The notes: generated by a model from the letters alone, not told the origin. A stretch of DNA of 64,000 nucleotides from CBDCVD01 sp965224015 (GCA_965224015.1 OZ245032.1:868001-932000); one strand, 5' to 3'; counted from the stretch's first letter, positions 26,106 to 35,268 are shown. Program-made: numbers and translations.

Positions 26106-26169
26106 AATTAGGTGTGTTAGCAAGGCCGCACCCCAGACGGCGTGTCTATAAAGCCCATACCGCTGGCAT
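26106..26169. repeat. Degenerate partial family A MITE
   Basis: About 64 bases resembling the inner half and left end of family A in inverse orientation, ending CATACCGCTGGCATA. No right end and no target duplication. An old fragment. Confidence 0.65.
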
Positions 26170-26658
26170 AAGTCTTTGAAAGACAAAAATTATTCGTTTG
26201 CAAATTGTTAACTATTGCATGCACGGTACCCCGATCCAAATAGCGGGAGAGCTCAAACCAGCAAGGTTAATAAGCCCGCCGTGAAAGCTCGGGAGCGAGC
26301 CTTTATGCCCCAATGTGAGACATACTATCGGGCGGCGGCAGCACATCATCAACACCGGACATGCAAGGCATGAATTACAGGTTATGCGAGCTTATCGCGA
26401 AATTTTCCCTCACTGCGGGTATTCTTGACGACAAAATGATGGCCCTTAAGGCTCCAGAGCTCAGTTATGCCCCCACGGCTGTGCTTTTCCGATCGAAAAA
26501 TAGCGGGGTTCAGGCAAGGTTTTGGCTTCACATTGCGTTATGGTTGCATGGCAGTGAAAGCCCGCGGTGCCAGAACAAATAGCCTGTTAACGGATCAAAC
26601 GAATCCCGAACAAAGCCAAAACGAATCAGGGGTAAAATCATTGGTAGACATGTGATTA
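26170..26658. other. Intergenic stretch with no recognised content
   Basis: About 490 bases between repeat copies, 3' of the TetR gene. Short open frames show no protein-like features. Nothing supported. Confidence 0.5.
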
Positions 26659-26875
26659 GATCAGCATGGGCTTAGGTGTACCCATTTTGCTATGGGGACA
26701 ACTAAGCCCATAAAGCTGATCGCCCTCTAATACCAAGGGTCCTTAACAATGACTCATGGCTTAGCGTCGAAGAGGTGTGTTATCAAGGCAGTACACCAGT
26801 CAGCGTGTCTATAAAGCCAATACCGCTGGTATAAATCTATAGCAAATGATTCCCATTAAATGCATTTTGCTATAG
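26659..26875. repeat. Composite D-A-C repeat upstream of pta
   Basis: Family D hairpin at 26659-26721 (GATCAGCATGGGCTTAG to CTAAGCCCATAAAGCTGATC), the spacer GCCCTCTAAAT, and family C hairpin at 26837-26875 (CTATAGCAAATG to GCATTTTGCTATAG). A complete 101-base family A MITE at 26731-26831 interrupts the spacer, flanked by TAA on both sides. The uninterrupted arrangement is seen at 43234-43246. It ends about 45 bases before the pta start and so forms its promoter region. Confidence 0.88.
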
Positions 26876-26920
26876 TCTTTCTCTTGTCCATAACCGGGGT
26901 TAATAATAGACTGACCCGTT

Positions 26921-27955
26921 ATGTCCGTGTTGGAAAAAATTATCGCCGCATCGCGAGCCAGAGCCCCTCATATTGTTCTTTCCGAGGGAGAAGATCCTCG
27001 TGTTGTCGAAGCCGCGGCCCGCGCCGTCACCAGCGGTTTGGCCCGTATTTCCGTCGTTGCCGATCCACAGGTCTTTGCCGCTCAGGCCAAGGGCCTGAAA
27101 GGGGCAGACCGCATTGGCATCCAGCATCCTCCAAGTTCACCTTTGGTGGACGCCTATACGTGTGCGTATCACGATTTGCGACGTCATAAAGGCGTGGATG
27201 CTGAGGCTGCACGCCGTGCGATGCACGCAAATCTTGGCTTTGCAGCCATGATGGTGCGCCAAGGCGACGCGGACGCCACCATCGGCGGCGCGCTCGCAAC
27301 AACGGCAGACACAGTTCGCGCAGGGCTTCAGATTATCGGTAAGGCACCAGGCTGTGACGTGGTTTCGAGTTTTTTTCTCATGCTGTTGCCCGCGCCGTTT
27401 TCCCGCCCTGTCATCTTTGCCGACTGCGCCCTAAACATTGAACCCGATGCCAGGGCTTTAGCAGACATCGCCACCGCATCGGCGTCTTCTTACCGAGCGT
27501 TGACGGGTGAACCGGCACGGGTTGCCATGCTATCGTTTTCTACCCATGCCAGTGTGCCAGCGCAGGCCCATCCCTCCCTGGCGCGTATCAAAGAGGCGGT
27601 GGACCGGGTCAGGATACAGGTTCCAGATCTGATCATTGACGGAGAAATCCAATTCGATGCCGCGATCATGGCCGATATCGCCCACAACAAAGCCCCAGGG
27701 TCCGCACTCGACGGTGAAGCCAATGTTTTTGTGTTTCCCGATCTGAACGCGGGGAATATCGGCTACAAGATCGCTCAGCGCATTGGTGGCGCCAAGGCCA
27801 TTGGTCCGGTACTGCAGGGGTTGGCCCGCCCCGCCAACGATCTGTCGCGCGGGTGCAGTGTCGAGGACATTTACCTGACGATCGCCATCACCGGTGCCCA
27901 GGTTGCCGCGCAGCCGCAGAGCCAAACGATCAGCGATCCCGCGCACCGCGCATAA
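26921..27955 (+). CDS. pta: Phosphate acetyltransferase
   Basis: A 344-residue cytoplasmic enzyme interconverting acetyl-CoA and acetyl phosphate. It has the single-domain Pta/MaeB-type fold: IVLSEGEDPRVVEAAARAV, ATIGGALATTADTVRAGLQI, ADCALNIEPDARALADIA, MLSFSTHAS and FPDLNAGNIGYKIAQRIGGA, where the last two carry phosphate- and CoA-site residues. Length is that of the short form. No acetate kinase is adjacent. Its 3' end overlaps the convergent LtrA-family gene by 26 bases. A branched-chain (phosphobutyryl) relative is less likely given the motifs. Confidence 0.88.
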   Translation: MSVLEKIIAASRARAPHIVLSEGEDPRVVEAAARAVTSGLARISVVADPQVFAAQAKGLKGADRIGIQHPPSSPLVDAYTCAYHDLRRHKGVDAEAARRAMHANLGFAAMMVRQGDADATIGGALATTADTVRAGLQIIGKAPGCDVVSSFFLMLLPAPFSRPVIFADCALNIEPDARALADIATASASSYRALTGEPARVAMLSFSTHASVPAQAHPSLARIKEAVDRVRIQVPDLIIDGEIQFDAAIMADIAHNKAPGSALDGEANVFVFPDLNAGNIGYKIAQRIGGAKAIGPVLQGLARPANDLSRGCSVEDIYLTIAITGAQVAAQPQSQTISDPAHRA

Positions 27956-29108
27956 GCGGGATGACGATTTGCGAAAACAAACCGATTCCGTACAGCATGT
28001 TTCCGACAATTGCCGGCACATGGCCGATTGAGGCGATCGTTATCAACCCCATGACAATACCAAAAGCGCGCAGGCCAAATCCGTAGAGACTGTGTACGAA
28101 ACGCGCCTCAATAGCGGTCTGAATGGTCCAGCAGGCACCAAGATAAAGGATAAGCCCCATACACCCCACCCAGGCGTAGCCAACAGGAAACGGCTCGAAA
28201 AAACCCACCTTCACCTCGCCCGTCAAGGCAACGCCGATCATGATCGCCGCCATCATGATGACCAGATGACTATACCACCAGCGCGACATGTGTTTTTTTG
28301 TCTGTCGCGGCTCGCCATTGCCGACGAAGTCGAAGTAAATCCACGCCAGTGCAAACAACGACAGGCCGCCGACCACATAGTTAAAGAAAATACCCGGCCC
28401 GACCTTGTAAAGCCCCTTGTCCGCCAAAGTGACCACCATCTTGAAAAAGCCCTCACCGATAACAATAAGCATCAGCAAGGCAAACCGCTCGGACAGATGT
28501 TCAAATCGCGGGACGAAACGTGTGTGGCGCATGACACCAATACCAGGCAGCAAATACCCAAGTTGCAGCGCGATGATCAATATCCCCCAAAGGACATAAT
28601 TGTAGGGCGCCGGCAAAAATGCCGACAGGCCGAACAACACCGCAAATACCGCGAACATGCGAACCATTTCCAGGGCGAGAGCGCGCGATTGTCTGTCTTG
28701 GTGCAAGGCGCGCCAGTACATAACCGCCAAAAGGGCACGGTTGATACCGTAAGCGACGGCGAAATAAACAGCCCCCTTGCCCGGAATATGCGGAATAGCC
28801 GCGGCAAACACCATAACCGTGCACATTTGCAGGGCCATGATCAGTCGGTGCACCGGATCGCCGCTAACATAAAGGGAGGTATAAAACACCGTGTCCCCCC
28901 ATGCCATCCAGATCATCGTAAACAGGGCGGCAAAGACTAAAAATCCCTCCAAGCTCAAATGATGGCTCAAATAGTTTCCCAGCAAAAACACGCACACCAC
29001 ATGGACAAGATCGTAGAACAGTTCGATCCACGCAACATGACTGCCGGAGTGCTCCGTATCCTGGTGGTGTCGAGGCCGGCTCCAAAAATGACTTTTGCTT
29101 TCGCTCAT
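27930..29108 (-). CDS. Low-temperature-requirement A (LtrA) family membrane protein
   Basis: Start taken at ATG 29108 (MSESKSHFWSRPR), giving 392 residues; an upstream in-frame start would add 30 residues without support. The family signature HVAWIELFYDLVHVVCVF is near the N-terminus, followed by about 10-12 hydrophobic segments. LtrA proteins are named from Listeria growth at low temperature; their molecular function is not established. Convergent with pta. Confidence 0.85.
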   Translation of the reverse strand: MSESKSHFWSRPRHHQDTEHSGSHVAWIELFYDLVHVVCVFLLGNYLSHHLSLEGFLVFAALFTMIWMAWGDTVFYTSLYVSGDPVHRLIMALQMCTVMVFAAAIPHIPGKGAVYFAVAYGINRALLAVMYWRALHQDRQSRALALEMVRMFAVFAVLFGLSAFLPAPYNYVLWGILIIALQLGYLLPGIGVMRHTRFVPRFEHLSERFALLMLIVIGEGFFKMVVTLADKGLYKVGPGIFFNYVVGGLSLFALAWIYFDFVGNGEPRQTKKHMSRWWYSHLVIMMAAIMIGVALTGEVKVGFFEPFPVGYAWVGCMGLILYLGACWTIQTAIEARFVHSLYGFGLRAFGIVMGLITIASIGHVPAIVGNMLYGIGLFSQIVIPLMRGARDR

Positions 29109-29252
29109 GGATTTTTCATCGCATCGGTTTGCAGAATTACGCGCACCAGTGTACAAAAACCGGCTTTGCTGGTCTACCTTCCGGCCGTGACCAAACATCG
29201 CCTTGTGCCGAGCGCATATTTGCTTATGGTGCGCTTACCAAATTTGTGCTTA

Positions 29253-29353
29253 TACCAGCGGTATTGGCTTTATGTACACGCCGACTGGTGTACTGCCTTG
29301 ATAACATACTTGCTTGACGCTAATCCATGAGTCATTGTTAAGGACCCTTGGTA
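29253..29353 (+). mobile_element. MITE family A copy upstream of ispB
   Basis: Complete 101-base copy, TACCAGCGG to CCCTTGGTA, flanked by TTA on both sides (target duplication). It lies 46 bases upstream of the ispB start and may contribute to or disrupt its promoter. Confidence 0.92.
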
Positions 29354-29399
29354 TTAATAGCGCCCAACGCGATCAAAACCGACCTTGCCAGGAGGGACC

Positions 29400-30416
29400 A
29401 TGGGGAAAGTCATCTCACTTGATGCACACGAGCACAAGGCACCGGAATTAACCGGATTCATGACATTAGTCAAACCGGAAATGGATCGGGTCAATGCGCT
29501 GATCGTTGCCAGGGCCGGCTCTCATGTGGACATGATTCCAGCCGTTGTCCAACATTTGGTTTCCTCCGGCGGAAAGCGCATCCGCCCCATGCTAACCCTC
29601 GCCTCAGCGGCGCTGTGCGGTTATGAGGGCGATGCCCATGTGACCCTGGCAGCCGGCGTCGAGTTCATGCACACAGCCACTTTGCTGCATGACGATGTCG
29701 TCGACAAGTCCGATATGCGCCGGGGTAAAAAAGCGGCGCGGTTATTATGGGGCAACCAGGCGAGCGTGCTTGTTGGCGACTATCTCCTGGGCCAGGCGTT
29801 TAAAATGATGGTCGAAGCCGGCTCCCTTGAGGCCCTTGCTGTCCTTTCCAACGCCGCGGCGATTATTGCTGAAGGGGAGGTGCTACAACTGAGTGTCGCC
29901 AAAGACACGGCCACCACCGAAGACGATTACCTCGCCGTGATCAGCGCCAAGACGGCGGCACTATTTGCTGCGGCCTCGGAGGTCGGTGCCATCATCGCCG
30001 ATACCGACAAGGCAACCCGTGCCGCGCTCCGCTCTTACGGCGCCAATCTTGGCCTGTCTTTTCAATTGGTTGATGACGCTCTTGACTACGGCGGTGCGCA
30101 CGCCAAAATGGGCAAAAATGTAGGTGACGATTTTCGCGAAGGAAAAATTACCCTGCCCGTTATTCTCGCCTATCGGCGCGGCACAAACCAGGAGCGGCGT
30201 TTCTTTGAACGCACGATCGCAGAAGGTGAAATTGAACCCGAAGACGTGGAGCGCGCGCTGCAGCTGATGCGTAACTACCGTGCCCTTGAGGATACTTTGG
30301 AGCGGGCACGCCATTACGGGACCATCAGTCGTGATGCCCTGGCTCCCCTGCCCGAGAGCCCACATAAGAAGGCGCTTCTCGACGTTGTTGCGTTTTGTAT
30401 TGCGCGCGCCTATTAA
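29400..30416 (+). CDS. ispB: All-trans polyprenyl diphosphate synthase (quinone side chain)
   Basis: ATG at 29400 with AGGAGGG upstream gives 338 residues. The two Asp-rich motifs are LLHDDVVDKSDMRRG (around 95) and FQLVDDALDYGG (around 220), with SGGKRIRPML and GDYLLGQAFKMM; these define long-chain trans-prenyltransferases that elongate farnesyl diphosphate for ubiquinone. Chain length (octa- or decaprenyl) cannot be read with confidence. It is followed by dinB, starting ~35 bases after its stop. Confidence 0.9.
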   Translation: MGKVISLDAHEHKAPELTGFMTLVKPEMDRVNALIVARAGSHVDMIPAVVQHLVSSGGKRIRPMLTLASAALCGYEGDAHVTLAAGVEFMHTATLLHDDVVDKSDMRRGKKAARLLWGNQASVLVGDYLLGQAFKMMVEAGSLEALAVLSNAAAIIAEGEVLQLSVAKDTATTEDDYLAVISAKTAALFAAASEVGAIIADTDKATRAALRSYGANLGLSFQLVDDALDYGGAHAKMGKNVGDDFREGKITLPVILAYRRGTNQERRFFERTIAEGEIEPEDVERALQLMRNYRALEDTLERARHYGTISRDALAPLPESPHKKALLDVVAFCIARAY

Positions 30417-30450
30417 ACCTTGAACCTTGCGTATTACACAGGTCACGAGC

Positions 30451-31767
30451 ATGAAGGCCTCCGCAAGCGTGCACATGCCGGGTGAAGGCGATTATACTGC
30501 ACTTTGCCGCGATTGCTTTTACCTTTTCGATGGCCCGGGCACGACTCTATTGCGTTGTCAGCGGTGTTTTGGCACCCGCGTTGTGGCCCATGAAGAGCTT
30601 ATGGCCCTTGCCATCGCCCATGTGGACTGCGACGCGTTTTATGCCAGTGTGGAGAAGCGCGACAATCCGGATCTGCGCGGCAAACCGGTGATCGTGGGGG
30701 GCGGCACACGCGGCGTGGTTACGACCGCGTGTTACCAGGCCCGCATTGCCGGTGTGCACTCGGCCATGCCCATGTTCAAGGCGCGCAAGGCCTGTCCCGA
30801 GGCGATTATCATCCGCCCGAACATGAAAAAATACGTTACCGTGTCCAGGCAAATTCGCACCCGGATGCGCCGCCTGACCCCTCTCGTGCAGGCTGTTTCC
30901 ATTGATGAGGCTTATTTGGACTTAAGCGGCACCACCCGTTTGCATGGGGCCCCGCCGGCGGTACTGTTGGCGCGGCTGGCCAGGGACATTGAGACAGACA
31001 TTGGGATTACCATTTCGATTGGGTTGAGCACCAACCGATTTTTGGCCAAATGCGCCTCTGATCTTGATAAGCCCCGGGGGTTTTCGGTGATCGGCGCAGG
31101 CGAGGCGCAAGACTTTTTGCACGACAAGCCGATCCGCTTTATTGGCGGTGTGGGTAAGGCCATGCAAAAGATGTTAAGGCGCGACAATCTTCATACGATT
31201 GGCCAATTGCAGGCCCTGGACGCGCGAGATTTGGCACGCCGCTATGGCGCCATGGGGGTCTTGTTGGCCAAGCGCGCACGCGGCATTGACAACTCCCGTG
31301 TAACCCCCAACCGCGGCGCCAAAAGCATCAGTTGCGAGACAACCCTTGGCCGTGATATCGCCAGTGAGGCCCTGTTGCGGCGGCGCCTGCGGGCTTTGAG
31401 CGAGCGTGTCTCCCATCGGCTCAAGCGTAATCATTTGGGCGGCCAATCCGTGACCTTGAAGCTCAAGACCGCGTCCTTTCAGACCTTGACCCGATCGCGA
31501 AAGCTCAACGCGCCCACGCAGCTGGCGGATCGTATTTTTCACGAGGCTGCGGATCTGTTGCGCCGGGAAATCAGGGGTACGGCTTATCGGCTCATTGGTG
31601 TTGGCGTTTCGGATCTGTGCGCGGAACGGTTTGCAGACCCCGACGACCTGATTGAGCAAGAGCGCCATAAGCGTCGGCGGGCAGAGGAAGCCATGGACCG
31701 GGTGCGTGAGCGTTTCGGCTGGGAGGCGGTGAAAACCGGTCTGACATTTGATAACAAAAGGGTCTGA
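30451..31767 (+). CDS. dinB: DNA polymerase IV with N-terminal Cys4 ribbon
   Basis: ATG at 30451 gives 438 residues. Residues ~18-45 hold CRDCFYL and RCQRCFGTRVVAHEEL, a four-Cys ribbon often found in alphaproteobacterial DinB. The Y-family core follows: AHVDCDAFYASVEKRDNP, the SIDEAYLDLSG catalytic carboxylates, SIGLSTNRFLAKCASD, two helix-hairpin-helix segments and the little finger. An error-prone translesion polymerase. The last codons (TFDNKRV) are encoded by the first unit of a four-copy 23-base tandem repeat, so the C-terminus was created or extended by it. Confidence 0.93.
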   Translation: MKASASVHMPGEGDYTALCRDCFYLFDGPGTTLLRCQRCFGTRVVAHEELMALAIAHVDCDAFYASVEKRDNPDLRGKPVIVGGGTRGVVTTACYQARIAGVHSAMPMFKARKACPEAIIIRPNMKKYVTVSRQIRTRMRRLTPLVQAVSIDEAYLDLSGTTRLHGAPPAVLLARLARDIETDIGITISIGLSTNRFLAKCASDLDKPRGFSVIGAGEAQDFLHDKPIRFIGGVGKAMQKMLRRDNLHTIGQLQALDARDLARRYGAMGVLLAKRARGIDNSRVTPNRGAKSISCETTLGRDIASEALLRRRLRALSERVSHRLKRNHLGGQSVTLKLKTASFQTLTRSRKLNAPTQLADRIFHEAADLLRREIRGTAYRLIGVGVSDLCAERFADPDDLIEQERHKRRRAEEAMDRVRERFGWEAVKTGLTFDNKRV

Positions 31768-31831
31768 TGTTTGATAACAAAAGGGTCTGACGTTTGACAA
31801 CAAAAGATTCTGGCGTTTGATAACAAAAGAT
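31740..31831. repeat. Four tandem copies of a 23-base unit at the end of dinB
   Basis: Units TCTGACATTTGATAACAAAA(GGG/GAT) begin at 31740, 31763, 31786 and 31809. Units one and two are nearly identical; three and four end in GAT. The dinB stop TGA lies at the start of unit two. There are no spacers, so this is not a CRISPR array. Confidence 0.95.
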
Positions 31832-31965
31832 AATGTAAACAATTGCTACATAAACTTGCGACGTTCCTTGCGTCCTGAGCGAGAACGCGCTATAGCGGCC
31901 AGGGATGGATCGTATGGCCCGTTTGCGCACGTATGGTGATCCGGCGTGCCAGGCGCAGGACCTGT

Positions 31966-32040
31966 TGGGGCGTGGCCAAATGGTAAGGCAGCGGCTTTTG
32001 GTGCCGAAGACTGTAGGTTCGAGTCCTACCGCCCCAGCCA
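31966..32040 (+). tRNA. tRNA-Gln (anticodon TTG)
   Basis: A 75-base cloverleaf including encoded CCA. Acceptor arm TGGGGCG pairs with CGCCCCA followed by discriminator G. The anticodon arm is CGGC-TTTTGGT-GCCG with TTG in the loop; the T arm is GTAGGTTCGAGTCCTAC. The T-first acceptor pair is typical of tRNA-Gln. Confidence 0.95.
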
Positions 32041-32116
32041 CATCCAAAAACGGTGCCTATCTGATAGCGGTAGGCCAACCTTTTCTGTGGTGCCTGAAGC
32101 CTTGAGGGAGGCGACA

Positions 32117-32695
32117 ATGACAATGTGGTGGCTGGCGCTTGGACTTGCCGTTTTTATTGGGTTGCACCTTATTCCCAGCGCCCCCGGCGTTAAGTCTGGG
32201 CTTGTGGAGCGTTTTGGTGAGAGTACCTATCGCATAATTTATTCCGTCGGGGCCATTGTCTCATTGGTGTTGATTATTTTTGGTTACGCGGTGGCGCGCC
32301 CGGACGCGCCGTTTTATTACGAACCGTCAACACCATTGAAGATTATTGGCGGGCTTCTCATGCTGCCGGCGTTTATCCTGTTTCCCGCAGCCCGCCTTGC
32401 AGGCTGGATAAAAAGAGTCGCCAAACACCCCCAACTCGCGGCCGTCAAGATCTGGGCCTTTGCCCATTTGCTCATGAACGGCGACGGGGCTTCGCTGCTT
32501 TTATTTGGTGCATTTCTGGCCTGGGCCGTATATGCGCGCGTCTCTTACAAATGGCGCGAAACGGCGACCCCCACCAAACTGCCAATAAAATGGTCTCGGC
32601 CTGATACGATCGCCACAGTGATTGGTCTCGTGCTCTACGGCATTTTTATCGCCGGCGGTCACGAATTCCTGATCGGCGTCCCCGCAACCGGGTAA
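32117..32695 (+). CDS. NnrU-family integral membrane protein
   Basis: ATG at 32117 preceded by GGGAGG gives 192 residues. The sequence has the NnrU hallmarks: MWWLALGLAVFIGLHLIPS, ERFGESTYRIIYSVGAIVSL, a conserved KIWAFAHLLMNGDGASLLLF segment with His in a helix, and a final hydrophobic segment. Five to six membrane spans. NnrU is linked to nitric-oxide/nitrite reduction in denitrifiers and is related to isoprenoid-modifying enzymes; no denitrification genes are present in this window, so the role is open. Confidence 0.85.
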   Translation: MTMWWLALGLAVFIGLHLIPSAPGVKSGLVERFGESTYRIIYSVGAIVSLVLIIFGYAVARPDAPFYYEPSTPLKIIGGLLMLPAFILFPAARLAGWIKRVAKHPQLAAVKIWAFAHLLMNGDGASLLLFGAFLAWAVYARVSYKWRETATPTKLPIKWSRPDTIATVIGLVLYGIFIAGGHEFLIGVPATG

Positions 32696-32853
32696 ACGGC
32701 TACAAAGGGGAGGTCGCCAATGGACGTTTCCAGATGATCCTGTTGACAACCTAGCGCTTTCGATGGCGACGAAGCGTCACGTGTTGCATCAAAAAACACT
32801 TTATGGTAGCAGAATAGGCATTAATCTCGCTATAAGTGTTTTTTGGAGGCTCC

Positions 32854-34662
32854 ATGACGGCAAGACTACAAGCGGCTGAAAAGGCTGAATGCCCCCACCC
32901 GCCGGTCGTTTACCCACAGCGGCAAGTGTTGTATCAAGTTAAGCCCCTACCCCTGTTGGTCGGCATTTGCCTTTTCGGCCTTGCAGCCTTGGCTTTGCCC
33001 CCTGCGGCCAACGCCGCCTGTCCCGGCGTAATCGCCTCCGGTGAGACGCAAACCACGCCCCAAACCCTCGCTAATCAGGGCGAGACATGTACCGTGGAGT
33101 CGGGTGGCACAATCAGAACGAACAATGCAAATGGTATCAATACCAGCAGCAACCGGCACGTGATCTCCAACTTCGGCACAATACAGACGAGCGGATTCCA
33201 AGTGCGCGGCGTGGAGATCCGTGGAAGAAACAATGTATTGTCCAACTTCGGCACAATACAAGCGACTGGTGCGCAAGCGCGCGGCGTGTTCATCCGAGGC
33301 CGTGGCAACGTATTTTATAACGGTGGCACTATAGAAGCGAGCGGCACACGCAGTTTAGCCATCAGAATCCAAACACCGAACAATCAGATGAACACCCTGA
33401 CCCTGCTTCCCGGCTCTCGTATCATCGGCGACGTCAGACTTGCCGGCGGGGGCTCTGAAACGGTCAACTTTTACAACCGCGTCGGCACCGTGATCACATT
33501 TGACTTTACATCAGGAACCGGCTTGCCGGAAGTCATCGATACCAACGGGCGGCCCTTTGTGACCATCCCCGCGCCAGGTGGTGTTGGTAACCCTTACGTG
33601 GTCGTTGTCGATCCCACCGCCTTCGGCCAAAACGACGAGCGCCTTGCGGACCTGACAGGGGCGATGTTCGGTGCAATCCATACCCACCTTGATGATATCC
33701 GGCGGCTCCCTGCGGTCGCATCGGGGCCCACAAGCCGCGCGTCGATGCAGATCGGTGTCAGCGTCGCCGACGAGCCCTTTGAGATCGCGGATCCTGTTGT
33801 CGACACGGTGATTGATCACAAGACGAACCTGTGGGCGCAGGTCATCGGCGCCCACCGCCGTGAGGAGGAAAAAGGCATCAGCAATGAGGCCGATCACAAT
33901 CTGCTGGGTGTTATCATTGGCTTTGATAGCCCCATAGACACCGACACTCTCGCGGGGTTGCGCCTTGGCGGATTTCTCGGCGCCGCGGTCGGTGAAACCG
34001 AGATCGGCTATAACAGCCAGCATATTGATACGACAAACTTCTTCGGCGGCATTTATGGGGAATACGCGCAGGAAAACTGGTACACGCGCCTGACCCTTGG
34101 ACTGGGGATCATTGATCACGACAGCACCCGCCTGGTGATGGACAATCTGGCACCAAACGGCTCGTGGAATGCACGCGCTTCCTATGACGGGATGTTTATC
34201 TCGCCGGAATTCGCAGTGGGGGCTGACTACGACATGAGCGGGACGCGCATTAGCCCAAGCCTCAAGCTGCGCTATGGGTATATGTCCCTCGACGGGTACA
34301 CCGAAACAGGCGCGCCTGCCAATGTTTCCCCAAGCCTCCTGACCATAGCCGATCGGGACGTGAATCTCCTGTTGGGTCGGGCGCAGATCGCCTTTGCACG
34401 CACCTGGAGAGCCCTTGACCTCAGGCCACGGATTGGTGTGGAGGGGCACCTTAGCGACAGTGACAACGTGTCCGCCAGCATCGCCGGGACCGCCCTGTCT
34501 TTTGCCCCTGCAGGGGAGAAAGAGGCCATAAGCGGATTTGTCGGCGCGACCGTATCAGCGGATTTTGGCGGCGAGGCGACCGCCTATGTTGATGCCGAGG
34601 CGCATTTAGGCAATAACGGTTACCGATTTGCCGCAAGCCTCGGCCTGAGCGTACGGTTTTAG
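32854..34662 (+). CDS. Autotransporter with beta-helix passenger and outer-membrane barrel
   Basis: ATG at 32854 behind TTGGAGG gives 602 residues. A long N-terminus with hydrophobic LLVGICLFGLAALALPPAAN at about 45 is the signal peptide. Residues 60-190 are beta-helix repeats such as VLSNFGTIQATGAQARGVFI. A linker follows, then an autotransporter barrel (about 320-602) with alternating strands such as WYTRLTLGLGIIDHDSTR, ending in the classical aromatic GLSVRF. The passenger is short for the family. Surface exposure is expected; the function of the passenger is unknown. Confidence 0.85.
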   Translation: MTARLQAAEKAECPHPPVVYPQRQVLYQVKPLPLLVGICLFGLAALALPPAANAACPGVIASGETQTTPQTLANQGETCTVESGGTIRTNNANGINTSSNRHVISNFGTIQTSGFQVRGVEIRGRNNVLSNFGTIQATGAQARGVFIRGRGNVFYNGGTIEASGTRSLAIRIQTPNNQMNTLTLLPGSRIIGDVRLAGGGSETVNFYNRVGTVITFDFTSGTGLPEVIDTNGRPFVTIPAPGGVGNPYVVVVDPTAFGQNDERLADLTGAMFGAIHTHLDDIRRLPAVASGPTSRASMQIGVSVADEPFEIADPVVDTVIDHKTNLWAQVIGAHRREEEKGISNEADHNLLGVIIGFDSPIDTDTLAGLRLGGFLGAAVGETEIGYNSQHIDTTNFFGGIYGEYAQENWYTRLTLGLGIIDHDSTRLVMDNLAPNGSWNARASYDGMFISPEFAVGADYDMSGTRISPSLKLRYGYMSLDGYTETGAPANVSPSLLTIADRDVNLLLGRAQIAFARTWRALDLRPRIGVEGHLSDSDNVSASIAGTALSFAPAGEKEAISGFVGATVSADFGGEATAYVDAEAHLGNNGYRFAASLGLSVRF

Positions 34663-34670
34663 GGCCTATA

Positions 34671-34730
34671 GATCAGCATACGTTTAGTTGTATCGCTCAC
34701 AAAATGGGTACAGCTAACCCCATGCTGATC
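34671..34730. repeat. Family D palindrome with mismatched arms
   Basis: GATCAGCATACGTTTAGTTG at the left and GCTAACCCCATGCTGATC at the right. The outer GATCAGCAT/ATGCTGATC pair well, but the inner arms belong to two different arm types seen in other copies, suggesting a recombinant. It follows the autotransporter stop by nine bases. Confidence 0.8.
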
Positions 34731-34782
34731 TCATATGGACCTTAAGCCTCTTGCAAATAGCCCCCTATATCCTGCAAGACTA

Positions 34783-35089
34783 TACCAGCGGTATGGGCTT
34801 TATGGACACGCCGACTGGTGTACTGCCTTGATAACACACCTGATTGACACTAATGCATGAGCCCTTGGCAAGGGCCCTTGGTATATACCAGCGGTATGGG
34901 CTTTATGGACACGCCGACTGGTGTACTGCTTTGATAACACAACGCTTTGACGCCAAGGCATGAGCCCTTGGCAAGGGCCCTTGGTATATGCCAGCGGTAT
35001 GGGCTTTATGGACACGCCGACTGGTGTACTGCCTTGATAACACACCTGATTGACGCTAATGCATGAGCCCTTGTCAAAGACCCTTGGTA
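34783..35089 (+). mobile_element. Three tandem complete copies of MITE family A
   Basis: Copies at 34783-34883, 34886-34986 and 34989-35089, each 101 bases, same orientation, separated by TA. Outer flanks (CTA and TTA) do not match. Period is 103 bases. The third copy starts TGCCAG instead of TACCAG. Confidence 0.92.
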
Positions 35090-35101
35090 TTATAGCCAGG
35101 C

Positions 35102-35197
35102 CGCCTGAAAATGATTTCATTTTCAGGCGAAAAGCCGAGCGATAATAAAAGCTTATAGCTAAATGACTTTATCAGAATAAAGTCATTTAGCTATAAG
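35102..35197. repeat. Two perfect hairpins between the MITE array and a family E end
   Basis: Positions 35102-35129 form 13-base perfect arms around TT. Positions 35152-35172 and 35177-35197 form perfect 21-base arms around a 4-base CAGA loop. Both are downstream of the autotransporter and of convergent dgkA. They might work as bidirectional terminators, though neither has a clear T run. Confidence 0.85.
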
Positions 35198-35268
35198 GCC
35201 CATCTTGTCGCAAAATCGCCCAAGTACCTTTTGGCAGAATGGTTCTATTAAAACCTGACACGCTCTAG
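35198..35268. repeat. Family E terminus supplying the dgkA stop codon
   Basis: Reads AAGGCCCATCTTGTCGCAAA through GAATGGTTCTATTAAAACC to ACACGCTCTA, the inverse of the left 65 bases of the complete copy at 54402. Its outermost CTA is the complement of the dgkA TAG stop. Confidence 0.85.

Noticed and set aside
28092..28940. A 282-codon plus-strand frame
   Set aside because: Antisense to the LtrA-family membrane protein; rich in His, Gln and Arg as expected opposite hydrophobic codons.
31740..31831. 23-base repeats as a minimal CRISPR
   Set aside because: Units are directly contiguous with no spacer and overlap the dinB stop.
31946..32116. Extension of the NnrU-like frame upstream
   Set aside because: It overlaps the tRNA-Gln gene; the ATG at 32117 has GGGAGG upstream.
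32730..32760. GATCCTGTTGACAACC as a second end of the IS at 11732
   Set aside because: Only about 12 bases agree and no transposase sequence adjoins; treated as chance.
33511..34449. A 312-codon minus-strand frame
   Set aside because: Antisense to the autotransporter barrel, whose signal peptide, barrel and terminal Phe are clear.
34783..35089. Regularly spaced repeats resembling a CRISPR array
   Set aside because: The units are 101 bases, contiguous with only TA between them, and occur singly elsewhere with target duplications. No spacers and no cas genes.
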